Notes under the pieces: generated by a model
Seen by the model: the letters and a program-made list of their open reading frames with translations, nothing else
What the model was told of the DNA's origin: nothing
The model's database searches: none
Position numbers and translations under genes: made by a program
Assembly (NCBI RefSeq): GCF_014982745.1
Contig: NZ_JADCKA010000002.1
Coordinates: 124,001-188,000, forward strand
Source: Gallibacter intestinalis
Lineage (GTDB): Bacteria > Bacillota > Clostridia > Peptostreptococcales > Anaerovoracaceae
Direction: 5' to 3'
DNA length: 64,000 bases
Part shown: positions 27,233-36,954 of the stretch, in pieces
How positions within the stretch are numbered: the first letter of the stretch is position 1
Layout of the letters: each line of letters begins with the position of its first letter

Positions 27233-28246
27233 TTATTTCCATCCTTTTGGAATAAATAACTCATCATAGAGATTTATGGCATATCTGTCAGTCATTCCTG
27301 CAATATGATCTTTTACAGCTTCTCTTACACCAAATTCATCGGCCAATTCCCTTGCGTCATCAGGAAGCTTTTCCGGATGAGCAAGAAAATAGTCATAAAG
27401 AGAAGTTATTATGTTTTCAACCTTTGAAAGATCCGATGCCTTTTTTACTTGAGGATTATGATAAACCATTTCAAACATGGCTTTTCTCAGCTTATCCATT
27501 GCTTCTTTAGCATCTGTACTCAAAGTTATTAGCTCGGAGTTTTCACTGTTTTCTATCATATTTTTTACGAGAAAATCTATTCTCTGTCCATGACTTTTAC
27601 CCAGTACTTCGAGGCAATCTTGAGGTAGGTCATCCACTGTGATAACACCGCTTCTTAATGCATCGTCTATATCATGATTTATATATGCTATTCTGTCGCT
27701 GATTTTAACAATCTGGCCCTCTAAAGTAAACGGCGTTACACTTCCCGTATGGTTTCTTATACCGTCTCTTACTTCTTCGGTAAGATTCATACCCCTATGA
27801 CCTTTTCTCTTTTCAATAACATCCACAACACGAAGGCTCTGAATATTATGCTTAAAACCGCCTGGATGTATGCTATCCAATATAACCTCGCCATTATGTC
27901 CAAAAGGAGTATGTCCCAAATCATGACCGAGGGCTATGGCTTCAGTAAGGTCCTCATTTAATCCTAGACCCCTTGCAATTGTTCTTGCTATCTGAGAAAC
28001 CTCGATTGTATGTGTAAGTCTCGTTCTGAAATGATCTCCTTCAGGGGCGAGAAACACCTGAGTCTTATGCATCAGCCTTCTGAAGGGTTTACTGTGAATT
28101 ATACGATCCCTATCACGCTGAAATTCAGTCCTCATATCGCATTTTTCCTCAGCTCGCTGCCTACCTCTGCTTTCAGCGGATTTACATGCCCTAGGACTCA
28201 ATATTTCATATTCTCTTTTTTCCTGTTCGATTCTACCTATTATCAT
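27233..28246 (-). CDS. dgt: Deoxyguanosinetriphosphate triphosphohydrolase-like protein
   Basis: The 337-residue protein has the HD-domain residues of dNTPases: H in RTRLTHTIEVSQIARTIA, the HD pair in ALGHDLGHTPFGHNGE, and D in ISDRIAYINHDIDD. Such enzymes cut dGTP or other dNTPs to the nucleoside and triphosphate. It has the usual length of the short (type 2) dGTPase-like subgroup. It is adjacent to dUTPase, 8 nt apart, so nucleotide-pool control genes are grouped upstream of dnaG. Confidence 0.92.
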   Translation of the reverse strand: MIIGRIEQEKREYEILSPRACKSAESRGRQRAEEKCDMRTEFQRDRDRIIHSKPFRRLMHKTQVFLAPEGDHFRTRLTHTIEVSQIARTIARGLGLNEDLTEAIALGHDLGHTPFGHNGEVILDSIHPGGFKHNIQSLRVVDVIEKRKGHRGMNLTEEVRDGIRNHTGSVTPFTLEGQIVKISDRIAYINHDIDDALRSGVITVDDLPQDCLEVLGKSHGQRIDFLVKNMIENSENSELITLSTDAKEAMDKLRKAMFEMVYHNPQVKKASDLSKVENIITSLYDYFLAHPEKLPDDARELADEFGVREAVKDHIAGMTDRYAINLYDELFIPKGWK

Positions 28247-28254
28247 CTCTTTAC

Positions 28255-28686
28255 CTATCTTCCGGTATGTCCGAAGCCGCCTGCTCCCCTTTCCGTTTCG
28301 GAAAGTTCATCTGTGATTTTCCAGCTTATTTGCTCGTATTTTGCAATTACCATCTGAGCTATGCGTTCTCCGTTTTTAATCTCAAAATCTTCCTGTCCTA
28401 AATTTACCAGCGGCACCTGAATTTCCCCTCTATAGTCACTGTCAATTGTACCAACACAGTTTATAAGGGTGATTCCATGTTTTATTGCAAGACCAGATCT
28501 TGCTCTTACCTGTGCCTCATATCCCTGAGGAAGTTCTATAAAAAGGCCAGTAGGAATAAGCCTTCTTTCTCCCGGTGCCAAAATCACCGGTTCATTTAAA
28601 ACAGCCTTTAAGTCCATTCCTGCAGAGCCTTCTGTCTCATAAGCCGGTATATTTCCGCTTTTAGTAACAAGTTTTATTTCAATCAT
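28255..28686 (-). CDS. dut: Deoxyuridine 5'-triphosphate nucleotidohydrolase (dUTPase)
   Basis: The 143-residue trimeric dUTPase shows all five motifs: [27 protein letters not shown], an ERIAQMVI segment and a glycine-rich C-terminal GAGGFGHTG, where the usual serine is His. It converts dUTP to dUMP, keeping uracil out of DNA and feeding dTMP synthesis. GGAAAGGA precedes the ATG. Confidence 0.96.
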   Translation of the reverse strand: MIEIKLVTKSGNIPAYETEGSAGMDLKAVLNEPVILAPGERRLIPTGLFIELPQGYEAQVRARSGLAIKHGITLINCVGTIDSDYRGEIQVPLVNLGQEDFEIKNGERIAQMVIAKYEQISWKITDELSETERGAGGFGHTGR

Positions 28687-28705
28687 TTTTATTCCTTTCC
28701 CGGGA

Positions 28706-29956
28706 TTAACCCTGCATCACTTTTTTAATGTCAAATCGTCTGTTTGTAATAGCTGCTGCGCTGTATTTCAATGGATCAGCAAATTTAACCGCTGTTTTGT
28801 TTATTTCATCCATCGTAATAGAATCTATTTTTTCAAGGACTTCACTGTCGGTTTTTACATTATCAGTAAGAATCAGGCTCTTGCCCAGAGAAAACATTTT
28901 AGAGGCTACATTTTCCTGCCCAAAAATAAAGTTGGCTTTAAGCTGTTCCTTGGCTTTTGACAATTCCTCTTTAGTAACCCCTTCTCTTCCTAAAATCAAT
29001 AGTTCTTCTTTAACTGCCTCTATAGCTTTTCTCAAATTATCATGACTTACTCCCGCATAGATATAAAATGCACCTGCCATTGAAGCTGACGCGTTAAAGC
29101 TATATACCGAATAAGCCAGACCCTTTCTTTCCCTTACACTTTGAAACAGCCTTGAACTCATTGAACCACCAAGTATATTACCAAGAACTGTTACAGCATA
29201 GTATTCATCATCAGTCATCGTTACACTTTCAGTCCCCAGGAAGAAATGTGCCTGCTCTATATCCTTGACCTTTGTCCTAAAAGCAGGAGTATACGGTATA
29301 ATTTGATGGTTTTTCTTTTCCTTAGTAGGGCTGAATCTTTTAAGTCTACCTTCAAGAAATGAACATATTTCATCCTCGTCAAAATTACCTGCTATAGCCA
29401 CAACTATGCTGTCCCTTGTATATTCTTTATCTATGTAATCCACAAGAACATTTCGTGAAATTCTCTTAAGTGATGTAGGCGTTCCTATTATGCTTCTGCC
29501 TAAAGGATTACCTCTGTTAACAGCCTCGGAAATCATATCATGGACGTTTTCCTCTGGAGAATCCTGAGTCATCTTTATTTCTTCGCAGATAACCTGTCTT
29601 TCCCTAGTCATCTCATGCTTATCGAAAAGACTTTCTGTAAGCATGTCCAGTAGTATTTCCGTGGATTTTATCAAATTAGAAGATATGGTTTTGGCATAGT
29701 AGCATGTAGCTTCTTTACTGGTAAAAGCATTGAACTGACTTCCCAGTTTGTCCATATCGTCAGCTATCTGTTTAGCAGTTCTGTTCTTTGTCCCCTTAAA
29801 CATCATATGTTCTATAAAATGGGAAACTCCCGCATATCTATCCTCTTCATCTACGGAGCCGGCCTTTACCCATATTCCTATGGCAGCTGACTGCAGATAA
29901 TCTGTTCTATCAGTTATAACGCGGACCCCGCAATCCAAAGTTCTTATATTTATCAT
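28706..29956 (-). CDS. M16-family zinc peptidase (processing peptidase-like)
   Basis: The 416-residue protein has the inverted zinc motif HFIEHMMF (H-x-x-E-H) near residue 50 with the downstream glutamate in the E-E-I region, and an R-x-x-x-R/G-L-A-Y-S pair in the second half typical of M16B (YmxG/MPP-beta-like). Its substrate is unknown; in Bacillus this gene lies near dut as well. I start at the ATG at 29954-29956 with AGGAG 7 nt upstream. An adjacent in-frame TTG is less likely. Confidence 0.88.
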   Translation of the reverse strand: MINIRTLDCGVRVITDRTDYLQSAAIGIWVKAGSVDEEDRYAGVSHFIEHMMFKGTKNRTAKQIADDMDKLGSQFNAFTSKEATCYYAKTISSNLIKSTEILLDMLTESLFDKHEMTRERQVICEEIKMTQDSPEENVHDMISEAVNRGNPLGRSIIGTPTSLKRISRNVLVDYIDKEYTRDSIVVAIAGNFDEDEICSFLEGRLKRFSPTKEKKNHQIIPYTPAFRTKVKDIEQAHFFLGTESVTMTDDEYYAVTVLGNILGGSMSSRLFQSVRERKGLAYSVYSFNASASMAGAFYIYAGVSHDNLRKAIEAVKEELLILGREGVTKEELSKAKEQLKANFIFGQENVASKMFSLGKSLILTDNVKTDSEVLEKIDSITMDEINKTAVKFADPLKYSAAAITNRRFDIKKVMQG

Positions 29957-29974
29957 CAATATTCTCCTTCTGAC

Positions 29975-31930
29975 TTAACTATCCATCGACTTCGGCTTGT
30001 AAAGTCTAATGGTACAACGCATGTTTATCTCATAGGCACTAAAGGTTTGATCAGCCAGTCTCTCATCGTTTACATATCTGTCTGTCATTATATCTAATAT
30101 TTCATCCTCGGTTTTTCCTTCAGCCCAAGCCTTTTCAATTATTTCCTTTTCAGTATATGATTCCTTTTCCAAAAGATTCCAAAGCTTTTCATTGTAGCTT
30201 TCAGGAACTATTCCATAATGGGAAACCACGATTCTCTTTGCTCCGTACTCCCTGCACTTATTTATTGAAGCAATGGATTCTTCGAAGCTGCTTAAAATTG
30301 TCGGATGACACATTCCTCGTCTGTCTAAAATGCCGACGCTTTCACTTGCCAGCATAAGGCTCATCGGTTCAATAACAAATGTAAGAGAACATTTAGTGTG
30401 ACCCGTCGTTTCAAGAACATGGATTTCCTTTCCACCAAGATCTATCACATCTCCGTCTCCCACAACCATATCTATCCACATTCCATCTGTGGTTACAGGA
30501 GTTGTCTCTCCTATACCGTAAGTTTGCGACGCCTCTTCACCTCTGGCTTTAATCGCATCTAAAGCACTCTGCTTTTCGAGAACACTCTTACCGTGATGTG
30601 CTCCTGCAACGATTAAGTTAGGCCATTGCTTTCTGAGACTTGGTAAAGCACCGATATGATCAAAATGAGTGTGGCTTAAAAACAGATAATCTAATGGTCT
30701 TCCTTTAAGTTCTGACTTGATTTTTTCCACCAATCTTTCGCCGCAATAGGCATTACCACAATCGATAAGGGCAGTTTTGTCCTCACCTATAAACAAAAGG
30801 CACGCACCACCGTGACCTGTAGTTACATTTATAGCACCCTCAGGAAAGTCGTATTTATGCTTTTCCTGTGTACTTGCATAGTTAAACACAAACACCTTAA
30901 AGAAGTTGATTGTCAGCATGGCAAATATAACCAAACCGAAGCACCCCATAATAGGGAAACCGTAGGCTACTATATTTTTAAAGCCAACTGTGCTGAGACA
31001 AAATGCTATCAATGCAAATACAGCAATTTTCAATCCTTTTTTGCCGTCGTCCTTAAGCTTTGTAGTAAAGCCATAAAAATTACCCGATGCCGAAGCATAT
31101 ATGGCGATAAACATGATTACCGTATAAATTATTCCCGCTGTAGGTCCAATTTTTTCCGCAAAGGCAAGCATAGGCATATCCATCGCCTGAGCATATCCTC
31201 CGTCAGTCATCATTGCAAAACATAAGAGAGATGACAGTAAGAATAAAAAAGCTCCTCCCAATGCAGGTCCCGCAGCAGCCTTTTTTAAACTCTTAGTTTT
31301 ATTTGCTGCCGTTGACATCACAGGTATGACCGCTACTATGCAATATGAAATATAAAGCACAGATGCAATAAGCCAATTTGGTGTTAATGGACTTGCAACA
31401 AGCTCGGCCTGAATATTTCCCTTAGGCAAATCCATAATAAATACGATTATACATGTTACGATTATTACAACTATAAGTACAGGTACTAGCCCATGAAACA
31501 CCTTTTGCATTCTTTCAAATCCACCCATAAGGGTAATCGTAACTAAAAGTACCAGCAAAAGACCTCCAAGTACTTTACTGCCTCCAAATTGTTGACTAAA
31601 AAGAGAACCCATGGCAGCACACATAGTTACCATTATGACAAACAGGATAATCGGTATTACCCACCCTATGGCCTGCTGCAGTTTTTTATTTTCCCAAGGA
31701 CATACAACTTGACCCATATCCTCAGTTCTTTTTATTTTTGCTATAACACCGGACATCACGCCTGCCGCTATAAAAAGAAGTCCTGTCAATACAAGACCTG
31801 GCACAGCGTTATCTCCAAATACACCAAAAAACTGCCAGATTTCCCTTCCTGAAGCAAATCCTGCTCCAACCATGGTTCCGACATAAACTAATGCAATTTT
31901 TAAAATACTGTTGTTCTTTTCTCTATTCAC
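29975..31930 (-). CDS. Fusion of YkvI-type membrane transporter and metallo-beta-lactamase-fold hydrolase
   Basis: One uninterrupted 651-codon frame joins two domains. Residues 1 to about 350 are a hydrophobic transporter of the YkvI/APC-like type with about ten membrane helices, starting YVGTMVGAGFASGREIWQFFG. From about 360 on is a metallo-beta-lactamase-fold domain with HTHFDHIG (near 420), TGHTKCS and a SHYG histidine, all metal ligands. Stand-alone YkvI proteins end where the MBL domain begins here. The MBL part has no membrane helices and would hang on one side of the membrane. The start is a GTG with AGG upstream. The function is unknown; the fusion suggests transport coupled to hydrolysis of the cargo. 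Confidence 0.8.
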   Translation of the reverse strand: MNREKNNSILKIALVYVGTMVGAGFASGREIWQFFGVFGDNAVPGLVLTGLLFIAAGVMSGVIAKIKRTEDMGQVVCPWENKKLQQAIGWVIPIILFVIMVTMCAAMGSLFSQQFGGSKVLGGLLLVLLVTITLMGGFERMQKVFHGLVPVLIVVIIVTCIIVFIMDLPKGNIQAELVASPLTPNWLIASVLYISYCIVAVIPVMSTAANKTKSLKKAAAGPALGGAFLFLLSSLLCFAMMTDGGYAQAMDMPMLAFAEKIGPTAGIIYTVIMFIAIYASASGNFYGFTTKLKDDGKKGLKIAVFALIAFCLSTVGFKNIVAYGFPIMGCFGLVIFAMLTINFFKVFVFNYASTQEKHKYDFPEGAINVTTGHGGACLLFIGEDKTALIDCGNAYCGERLVEKIKSELKGRPLDYLFLSHTHFDHIGALPSLRKQWPNLIVAGAHHGKSVLEKQSALDAIKARGEEASQTYGIGETTPVTTDGMWIDMVVGDGDVIDLGGKEIHVLETTGHTKCSLTFVIEPMSLMLASESVGILDRRGMCHPTILSSFEESIASINKCREYGAKRIVVSHYGIVPESYNEKLWNLLEKESYTEKEIIEKAWAEGKTEDEILDIMTDRYVNDERLADQTFSAYEINMRCTIRLYKPKSMDS

Positions 31931-31936
31931 TTTTGC

Positions 31937-32830
31937 CTAACTCTCTTTCCCGGATTTACCGGCTTTTGCCTCTCCTATAGTAAATATTACAAGACCAATC
32001 CATGTTACCGCAAAGGCGATAAACTGTACAATATCAAACGGCTCTCCAAACAGGAACACTCCCAAAAGAAGTGCCACGGTCGGAGATACATACTGGGTGA
32101 CTCCCAGTGTTATAAGCGGTAGATTATTGGCTCCCAGAGCAAACAGTCCTAAAGGTATGGCAGTTGCTACTCCCGCCAGCATAAGCAGTGCATACTGATA
32201 GGTTTCACCCACTCCTATTGCGCCTACGCCATTGATTTCCATTACGATAATAACTGCCAACGCAATTGGCACAAGAAGTACTGTCTCATAGGCCAAAGAA
32301 ACCATAGGCTCCAGTTTGACGCTCTTCTTAATTGCCGCATATGTTGCAAAGGTAATTGCGAGGCTTAACGCTATTGCAGGAATCTGCCCAGAATTGATTA
32401 TCATTATTACGACTCCGGCTAAAGCCATAAGCATTGCAGTGACATTGAACTTAGTAAATCTTTCTTTAAAGAACAAAATGCCGAAAAGACATACTACTAA
32501 AGGTTCCATATAATAACCTATACTCGTCTGAATAACATAACCGGCATTCACCGCCCATATATATATACTCCAGTTTGATGTGTTTATAACTCCTGCCAAT
32601 ATAAGACGAGCCACCTTCTTTTTATCCTTTAGGGGCTCCTTTATCCTGTCCATACCATAAAGCTTCCAAGATACTATAAAAGAAACCACTCCTACCCAAA
32701 ATATCCTGTAAAATATAATTACAGATGAAGGTATGGGCACCAGTGATTTCCAATATATTGGCAGTATACCCCAAACAAATGAGCCTGATACAGCCGCTAT
32801 GATTCCCTTTTTATAATTCATCGTAGTCAT
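31937..32830 (-). CDS. EamA-family transporter, RarD type
   Basis: This about 297-residue protein has ten predicted membrane helices in two EamA repeats. The start MTTMNYKKGIIAAVSGSFVWGILPIYWK is typical of RarD, a subgroup of drug/metabolite transporters whose substrates are unknown. I choose the ATG at 32828-32830 because GAGGA lies 8 nt upstream; the next ATG (32819-32821) is possible. The gene overlaps the end of the acidic unknown gene, so the two are probably coupled. Confidence 0.83.
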   Translation of the reverse strand: MTTMNYKKGIIAAVSGSFVWGILPIYWKSLVPIPSSVIIFYRIFWVGVVSFIVSWKLYGMDRIKEPLKDKKKVARLILAGVINTSNWSIYIWAVNAGYVIQTSIGYYMEPLVVCLFGILFFKERFTKFNVTAMLMALAGVVIMIINSGQIPAIALSLAITFATYAAIKKSVKLEPMVSLAYETVLLVPIALAVIIVMEINGVGAIGVGETYQYALLMLAGVATAIPLGLFALGANNLPLITLGVTQYVSPTVALLLGVFLFGEPFDIVQFIAFAVTWIGLVIFTIGEAKAGKSGKES

Positions 32831-33398
32831 CATATCTTTCCTCGAACATATCTTCCTCGTCATCTTCCTGTCGCTGAGATCTCGCCATGTCCGCGTAACT
32901 CATGATGTACTCTTCTATTTCATAATTTAATGCAGGAGAAAAGTCGTATCTGTATCTATCCCCTTCCAATCTTTCTATTCTGCATAGGGAAAGTGCATCT
33001 CTAAGACACATGGTCTGTATGCTTCCGTCATCGATATTTCTACATTCGACCTCTGATTCTTCACAGTACCATCTTCTGAAGTTGTTAAGTTCCTCACAAA
33101 AATGTACAAGGGCCGTTTCATCATCTGCCGACTCAAGCAGGCCAGTAAGGGCCATTTTAATTGTTTCCATCAGCATATAGATGTCCGTAGAATCATCAGG
33201 TATGGGTTCCATAATATCGTTAAAATAGTTTTCTATCATTTCAAGAACAGCATCTGTATCTGCTCCTTCAAAAAGCTTGTAAAGGGCTTCTTCCTCTACT
33301 TCCTCTCCGTTTTCACAAAGATCCGCAAAGTTTTCAAAATACTCAAATTCAGAAGCATTTTCTATACCCAGGCTTTCCAAAAGTTTTTCGTAATCCAT
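32811..33398 (-). CDS. Acidic protein of unknown function
   Basis: I do not recognise this 195-residue protein. It is very acidic and mostly helical, with no signal peptide or membrane segment. Two cysteines are close together (about residues 119 and 127), and the C-terminus is a run of Asp, Glu and Tyr residues ending EERYDDYDEL. The start is the ATG at 33396-33398 with GAGGGAG upstream. It lies 33 nt after murI and overlaps the RarD gene. Confidence 0.65.
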   Translation of the reverse strand: MDYEKLLESLGIENASEFEYFENFADLCENGEEVEEEALYKLFEGADTDAVLEMIENYFNDIMEPIPDDSTDIYMLMETIKMALTGLLESADDETALVHFCEELNNFRRWYCEESEVECRNIDDGSIQTMCLRDALSLCRIERLEGDRYRYDFSPALNYEIEEYIMSYADMARSQRQEDDEEDMFEERYDDYDEL

Positions 33399-33431
33399 TT
33401 CAGTCTCCCTCTTTAATAATGTCAATAGGAA

Positions 33432-34238
33432 TTACAAGTCCAGATTTTTAAATTCCACCCTTACATCGGTTTCGTCAAATATCCTGTCAATCATGTTCAT
33501 AAAGTTTTCGGAGAGGTCACTTGCATAAAAGGTGCTTTCATACTCAGAATCCTTAGCAAACATATCCCTTTCCTCCAGTATCTCTTCAATTCTGCCTATT
33601 ACCGCCTCCGATGGATTTATAATCCAAAGATTAGGATACATGCGTTTGATATTTGACTGAAGAAGCGGATAATGAGTACATCCTAAAACCAGAGTATTGA
33701 TTCTGTTTTCCAGTATAAAATCGTCCAAATAATACTCAATGGTAAGATTCATAATATCATTTTGAATTATTCCCTCTTCAATTAAAGGTACAAAGGCAGG
33801 ACACGCCTTCTCAAATACAGCCAAGTTCGGTGTTCTACTTTTAATCGCTTCCTTATATGCACCGCTGGACACCGTAACCTTTGTTCCTATGATACCTACT
33901 CTGTCCGAACCTCCGCATACTCTGCTGACCAATGCCGCAGCAGGATCTATGATTCCGACTATTGGAATCTGCGGGAATTTTTTCTGAAGATCATCAAGAC
34001 ATGTGGCGCTCACCGTATTACATGCAATGACTATCATCTTCACATCGTTTTGCACCAAAAAATCGGCTATCTGCATAGAAAACCCGCGGATAGTCGATAC
34101 AGCCTTTGATCCGTAAGGAGTCCTTGCTGTATCACCGAAATATATTATCTTTTCCTCCGGCAGTTTTTTCATCAGGTAAGGAATACATGTAAGTCCTCCA
34201 AGTCCTGAATCAAAAAAACCGATAGGTCTGTTGTCCAT
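33432..34238 (-). CDS. murI: Glutamate racemase
   Basis: The 268-residue enzyme supplies D-glutamate for peptidoglycan. It begins RPIGFFDSGLGGLT, has the first catalytic cysteine in VIACNTVSA and the second in LVLGCTHYPLL, and the flanking acidic residues of the family. The ATG at 34236-34238 has AAAGGA upstream; an in-frame TTG 18 nt earlier has none. It is the first gene of a minus-strand unit running toward rarD. Confidence 0.96.
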   Translation of the reverse strand: MDNRPIGFFDSGLGGLTCIPYLMKKLPEEKIIYFGDTARTPYGSKAVSTIRGFSMQIADFLVQNDVKMIVIACNTVSATCLDDLQKKFPQIPIVGIIDPAAALVSRVCGGSDRVGIIGTKVTVSSGAYKEAIKSRTPNLAVFEKACPAFVPLIEEGIIQNDIMNLTIEYYLDDFILENRINTLVLGCTHYPLLQSNIKRMYPNLWIINPSEAVIGRIEEILEERDMFAKDSEYESTFYASDLSENFMNMIDRIFDETDVRVEFKNLDL

Positions 34239-34261
34239 ATTTTTATTTCCTTTCAAATTTA

Positions 34262-34270
34262 TGGTATACT
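34262..34270 (+). promoter_or_regulatory. Promoter of pepF (extended -10)
   Basis: TGGTATACT is an extended -10 with TATACT at 34265-34270. No clear -35 is visible. It lies between the divergent murI and pepF starts. Confidence 0.5.
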
Positions 34271-34334
34271 ATTTTTACGCCTATATATTTTACAACAAAC
34301 AGATATTAAAGTAAACATAACCCGGAGGAAATCA

Positions 34335-36134
34335 ATGAGCAAAACTCTTAGAGAACGCAAGGATATTGATAAAAAATATAAATGGAATATTGAAGACATG
34401 TACAGTGATGAAAGTCTTTGGGAAGATGATATAAAAGCATCCCTTTCAGACGCTGAAGATTTTCTGAAATACAAAGGACATTTAACCGACGATGCCGATA
34501 CTCTTCTTTCTGCTTTACAACAGAGGGATAATATTTGGCAAACAGTGGAAAAAGCATATGTATATTCCCGCATGAGACGGGATGAGGATAACAGAGAGGA
34601 ACGCTATCAGGCCATGAGCGATAAAGCCGAGGCTGCAATTTCTAAGATAAGCGCTTACCTTTCCTTTTTTGTACCTGAACTGCTTTCCGCAAAGGAAGAG
34701 CTTATCAATTCATTTGTAAGTCAAAAGGATGAGCTTAAAACTTATTCCTTCATGTTGGAATGTCTTATGATGGAAAAAGCCCATGTACTTTCGGAAGCTG
34801 AGGAAAACATATTGGCACAGATGAGCGAAGTTACTTCCTCGACAAATAATATTTTTACCATGCTAAACAATGCCGATATGAAATTCGGAACAATAATTGC
34901 TGAAGATGGACATGAAGTTGAACTTACCCATGGCAATTACATTACTTTTATGGAAAGTCACAACAGAGATGTCAGAAAGCAAGCTTATGAAAAAATGTAT
35001 TCCGCCTATAAAGGACTAATTAACACCATATCAACCACGTACAGCTATAATACAAAAACCGATGTAATAAGCGCAAGAATACGCAAATATCCTTCTGCAA
35101 GAGCAGCTGCTCTTTCCGGAGATAATATAAAAGACGAGGTTTATGACAATCTTATTGATGTCATACACGAAAACCTTCCTTCCATGTACAAATACATGGA
35201 GCTGAGAAAAAAGCTTCTTGGTGTTGATAAACTGAACATGTACGATGTGTATGTTCCCCTTGTAAAAATACCAGAAACAAAGGTTTCCTTTGATGAGGCA
35301 AAAGAAACTATGGCAAAGGCCCTTGCCCCTCTCGGTGACCAATATATAAAAGATATGAAAGCAGGCCTTGATGCAGGCTGGGTAGATGTTTACGAAAACA
35401 TCGGCAAAACTAGCGGAGCCTATAGCTTTGGAAGTTATGACTCAATGCCGTACATACTGATGAATTTTTCAGAAACACTAAAGGATATATTTACTCTTGT
35501 ACATGAAATGGGTCATTCTATGCACAGTTTTTATACCCGCAAGGAGCAGCCTTATATTTACGGAGATCACAGTATTTTCACCGCAGAAGTTGCTTCTACA
35601 GTCAACGAAAATCTGCTGATGAAGTACCTGATAGCCAATGAAACTTCTCCTGATATGAAAAAATATCTTGTAAACTATCATCTTGAAGAATTCAGGACTA
35701 CAGTATTTAGACAAACCATGTTTGCAGAGTTTGAAAAGTGGACTCACGAAGAAGTTGAAAAAGGTCATTCCCTTACAGCGGCATCAATGTGCCAAAAGTA
35801 TCAAGAGCTTAACAATCTTTATTTCGGCGAGACCGTTGAAAAGGATGACTGGATTAAATACGAATGGGCCAGAATTCCTCATTTTTACAATTCTTTTTAT
35901 GTTTACAAATATGCAACAGGATACTCTGCCGCAGCGGCAATTTCAGATATAATTTTAGAAAAAGGTCCACAAGATTACCTGAAATTCCTTAAAACAGGTA
36001 GCAGTAATCACCCTATTGAGCTTCTAAAAATTGCCGGTGTCGATATGAGCGTAAAAGAACCCGTAGAAAAGGCAATGAAAGTCTTTAGAAACTTGGTAAA
36101 TGAATTTGAAATACTCACAGGAGAATCAAAGTAA
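34335..36134 (+). CDS. pepF: Oligoendopeptidase F (M3B metallopeptidase)
   Basis: The 599-residue cytoplasmic zinc peptidase degrades short peptides. The zinc motif is LVHEMGHSMHSF (H-E-x-x-H near residue 390) with the downstream glutamate in FTAEVASTVNENL. Length and layout are standard for PepF. CCGGAGGAAA precedes the ATG. NadK follows 1 nt after the stop, so pepF, nadK and the pseudouridine synthase form a plus-strand operon. Confidence 0.95.
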   Translation: MSKTLRERKDIDKKYKWNIEDMYSDESLWEDDIKASLSDAEDFLKYKGHLTDDADTLLSALQQRDNIWQTVEKAYVYSRMRRDEDNREERYQAMSDKAEAAISKISAYLSFFVPELLSAKEELINSFVSQKDELKTYSFMLECLMMEKAHVLSEAEENILAQMSEVTSSTNNIFTMLNNADMKFGTIIAEDGHEVELTHGNYITFMESHNRDVRKQAYEKMYSAYKGLINTISTTYSYNTKTDVISARIRKYPSARAAALSGDNIKDEVYDNLIDVIHENLPSMYKYMELRKKLLGVDKLNMYDVYVPLVKIPETKVSFDEAKETMAKALAPLGDQYIKDMKAGLDAGWVDVYENIGKTSGAYSFGSYDSMPYILMNFSETLKDIFTLVHEMGHSMHSFYTRKEQPYIYGDHSIFTAEVASTVNENLLMKYLIANETSPDMKKYLVNYHLEEFRTTVFRQTMFAEFEKWTHEEVEKGHSLTAASMCQKYQELNNLYFGETVEKDDWIKYEWARIPHFYNSFYVYKYATGYSAAAAISDIILEKGPQDYLKFLKTGSSNHPIELLKIAGVDMSVKEPVEKAMKVFRNLVNEFEILTGESK

Positions 36135-36135
36135 A

Positions 36136-36942
36136 ATGACAAGCAAAATAATCTGCATACATTCCAATGACACGGAAATATCAAAGCAGACAAAAAAAGA
36201 ACTTTTAGCAAAACTGATAAATGCCGGTTATATCGTTGAAGACGAGCTTTCTGAAAAAACTGAGCTTCTTATCTGTATAGGGGGCGATGGAGTAATCTTA
36301 GATGCCCTTCACAGATTTAATTTTCCTAGGGTTCCGGTTATCGGTGTAAACACGGGACACCTTGGTTTTTTCCAGGAAGTTGAGTCCCATACCCTTGACG
36401 CTTTTATAAAAAATTACAGAGAAGGTCGCTACAGATTGCAGCCCCTTTCAACAGTAGAAGGTATAGTAACTTTTACCGACGGCTCTACAATAGTTATAAA
36501 CGCCTTAAATGAAATAGTTATAAGAGGAAACAACTATCTTGCTTCTCACTTGGAACTTTCAATTGACGGTAGCTTTATTGAAAAATTCAGTGGAGACGGT
36601 CTTTTAGTCGCTACATCCGCCGGTTCAACTGCATATAACTATTCTCTCGGCGGCTCAATAGTTGACCCTAGACTCGACTTGCTGCAGGTTACGCCTTTAG
36701 CACCTATGAATACCACTGCGTACCGTTCATTTACTTCAAGTATACTTCTCCCGCCGGATTTGCATCTTGATGTAGTTCCTGACCTTACCAGATGCGAAAA
36801 AATAAGCATCGTTGCCGACGGAGAATGCAGCGTTTTAAGCAATGTGGCAAACATAAAGGTAGGCGTATCCGATATTGAGGTAAATCTCTTAAGATTTGAA
36901 ACCTATGACTTTTGGAATAAAGTAAAAACTAAATTTCTTTAG
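36136..36942 (+). CDS. nadK: NAD kinase
   Basis: The 268-residue enzyme phosphorylates NAD to NADP. It has the GGDG motif in CIGGDGVILDALH, NTGHLGFF, the LNEIVI segment and the glycine-rich SGDGLLVATSAGSTAYNYSLGG. I use the ATG at 36136, since AGGAG lies about 12 nt upstream in the end of pepF. An earlier in-frame ATG overlaps pepF. Confidence 0.96.
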   Translation: MTSKIICIHSNDTEISKQTKKELLAKLINAGYIVEDELSEKTELLICIGGDGVILDALHRFNFPRVPVIGVNTGHLGFFQEVESHTLDAFIKNYREGRYRLQPLSTVEGIVTFTDGSTIVINALNEIVIRGNNYLASHLELSIDGSFIEKFSGDGLLVATSAGSTAYNYSLGGSIVDPRLDLLQVTPLAPMNTTAYRSFTSSILLPPDLHLDVVPDLTRCEKISIVADGECSVLSNVANIKVGVSDIEVNLLRFETYDFWNKVKTKFL

Positions 36943-36954
36943 AACGGAGTTTAA

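Noticed and set aside
30840-30880. A frameshift or missed stop at the transporter-MBL junction
   Set aside because: The frame is continuous with sensible codon use on both sides and no ribosome binding site with a start codon is visible at the junction. Raw reads would still be needed to be certain.
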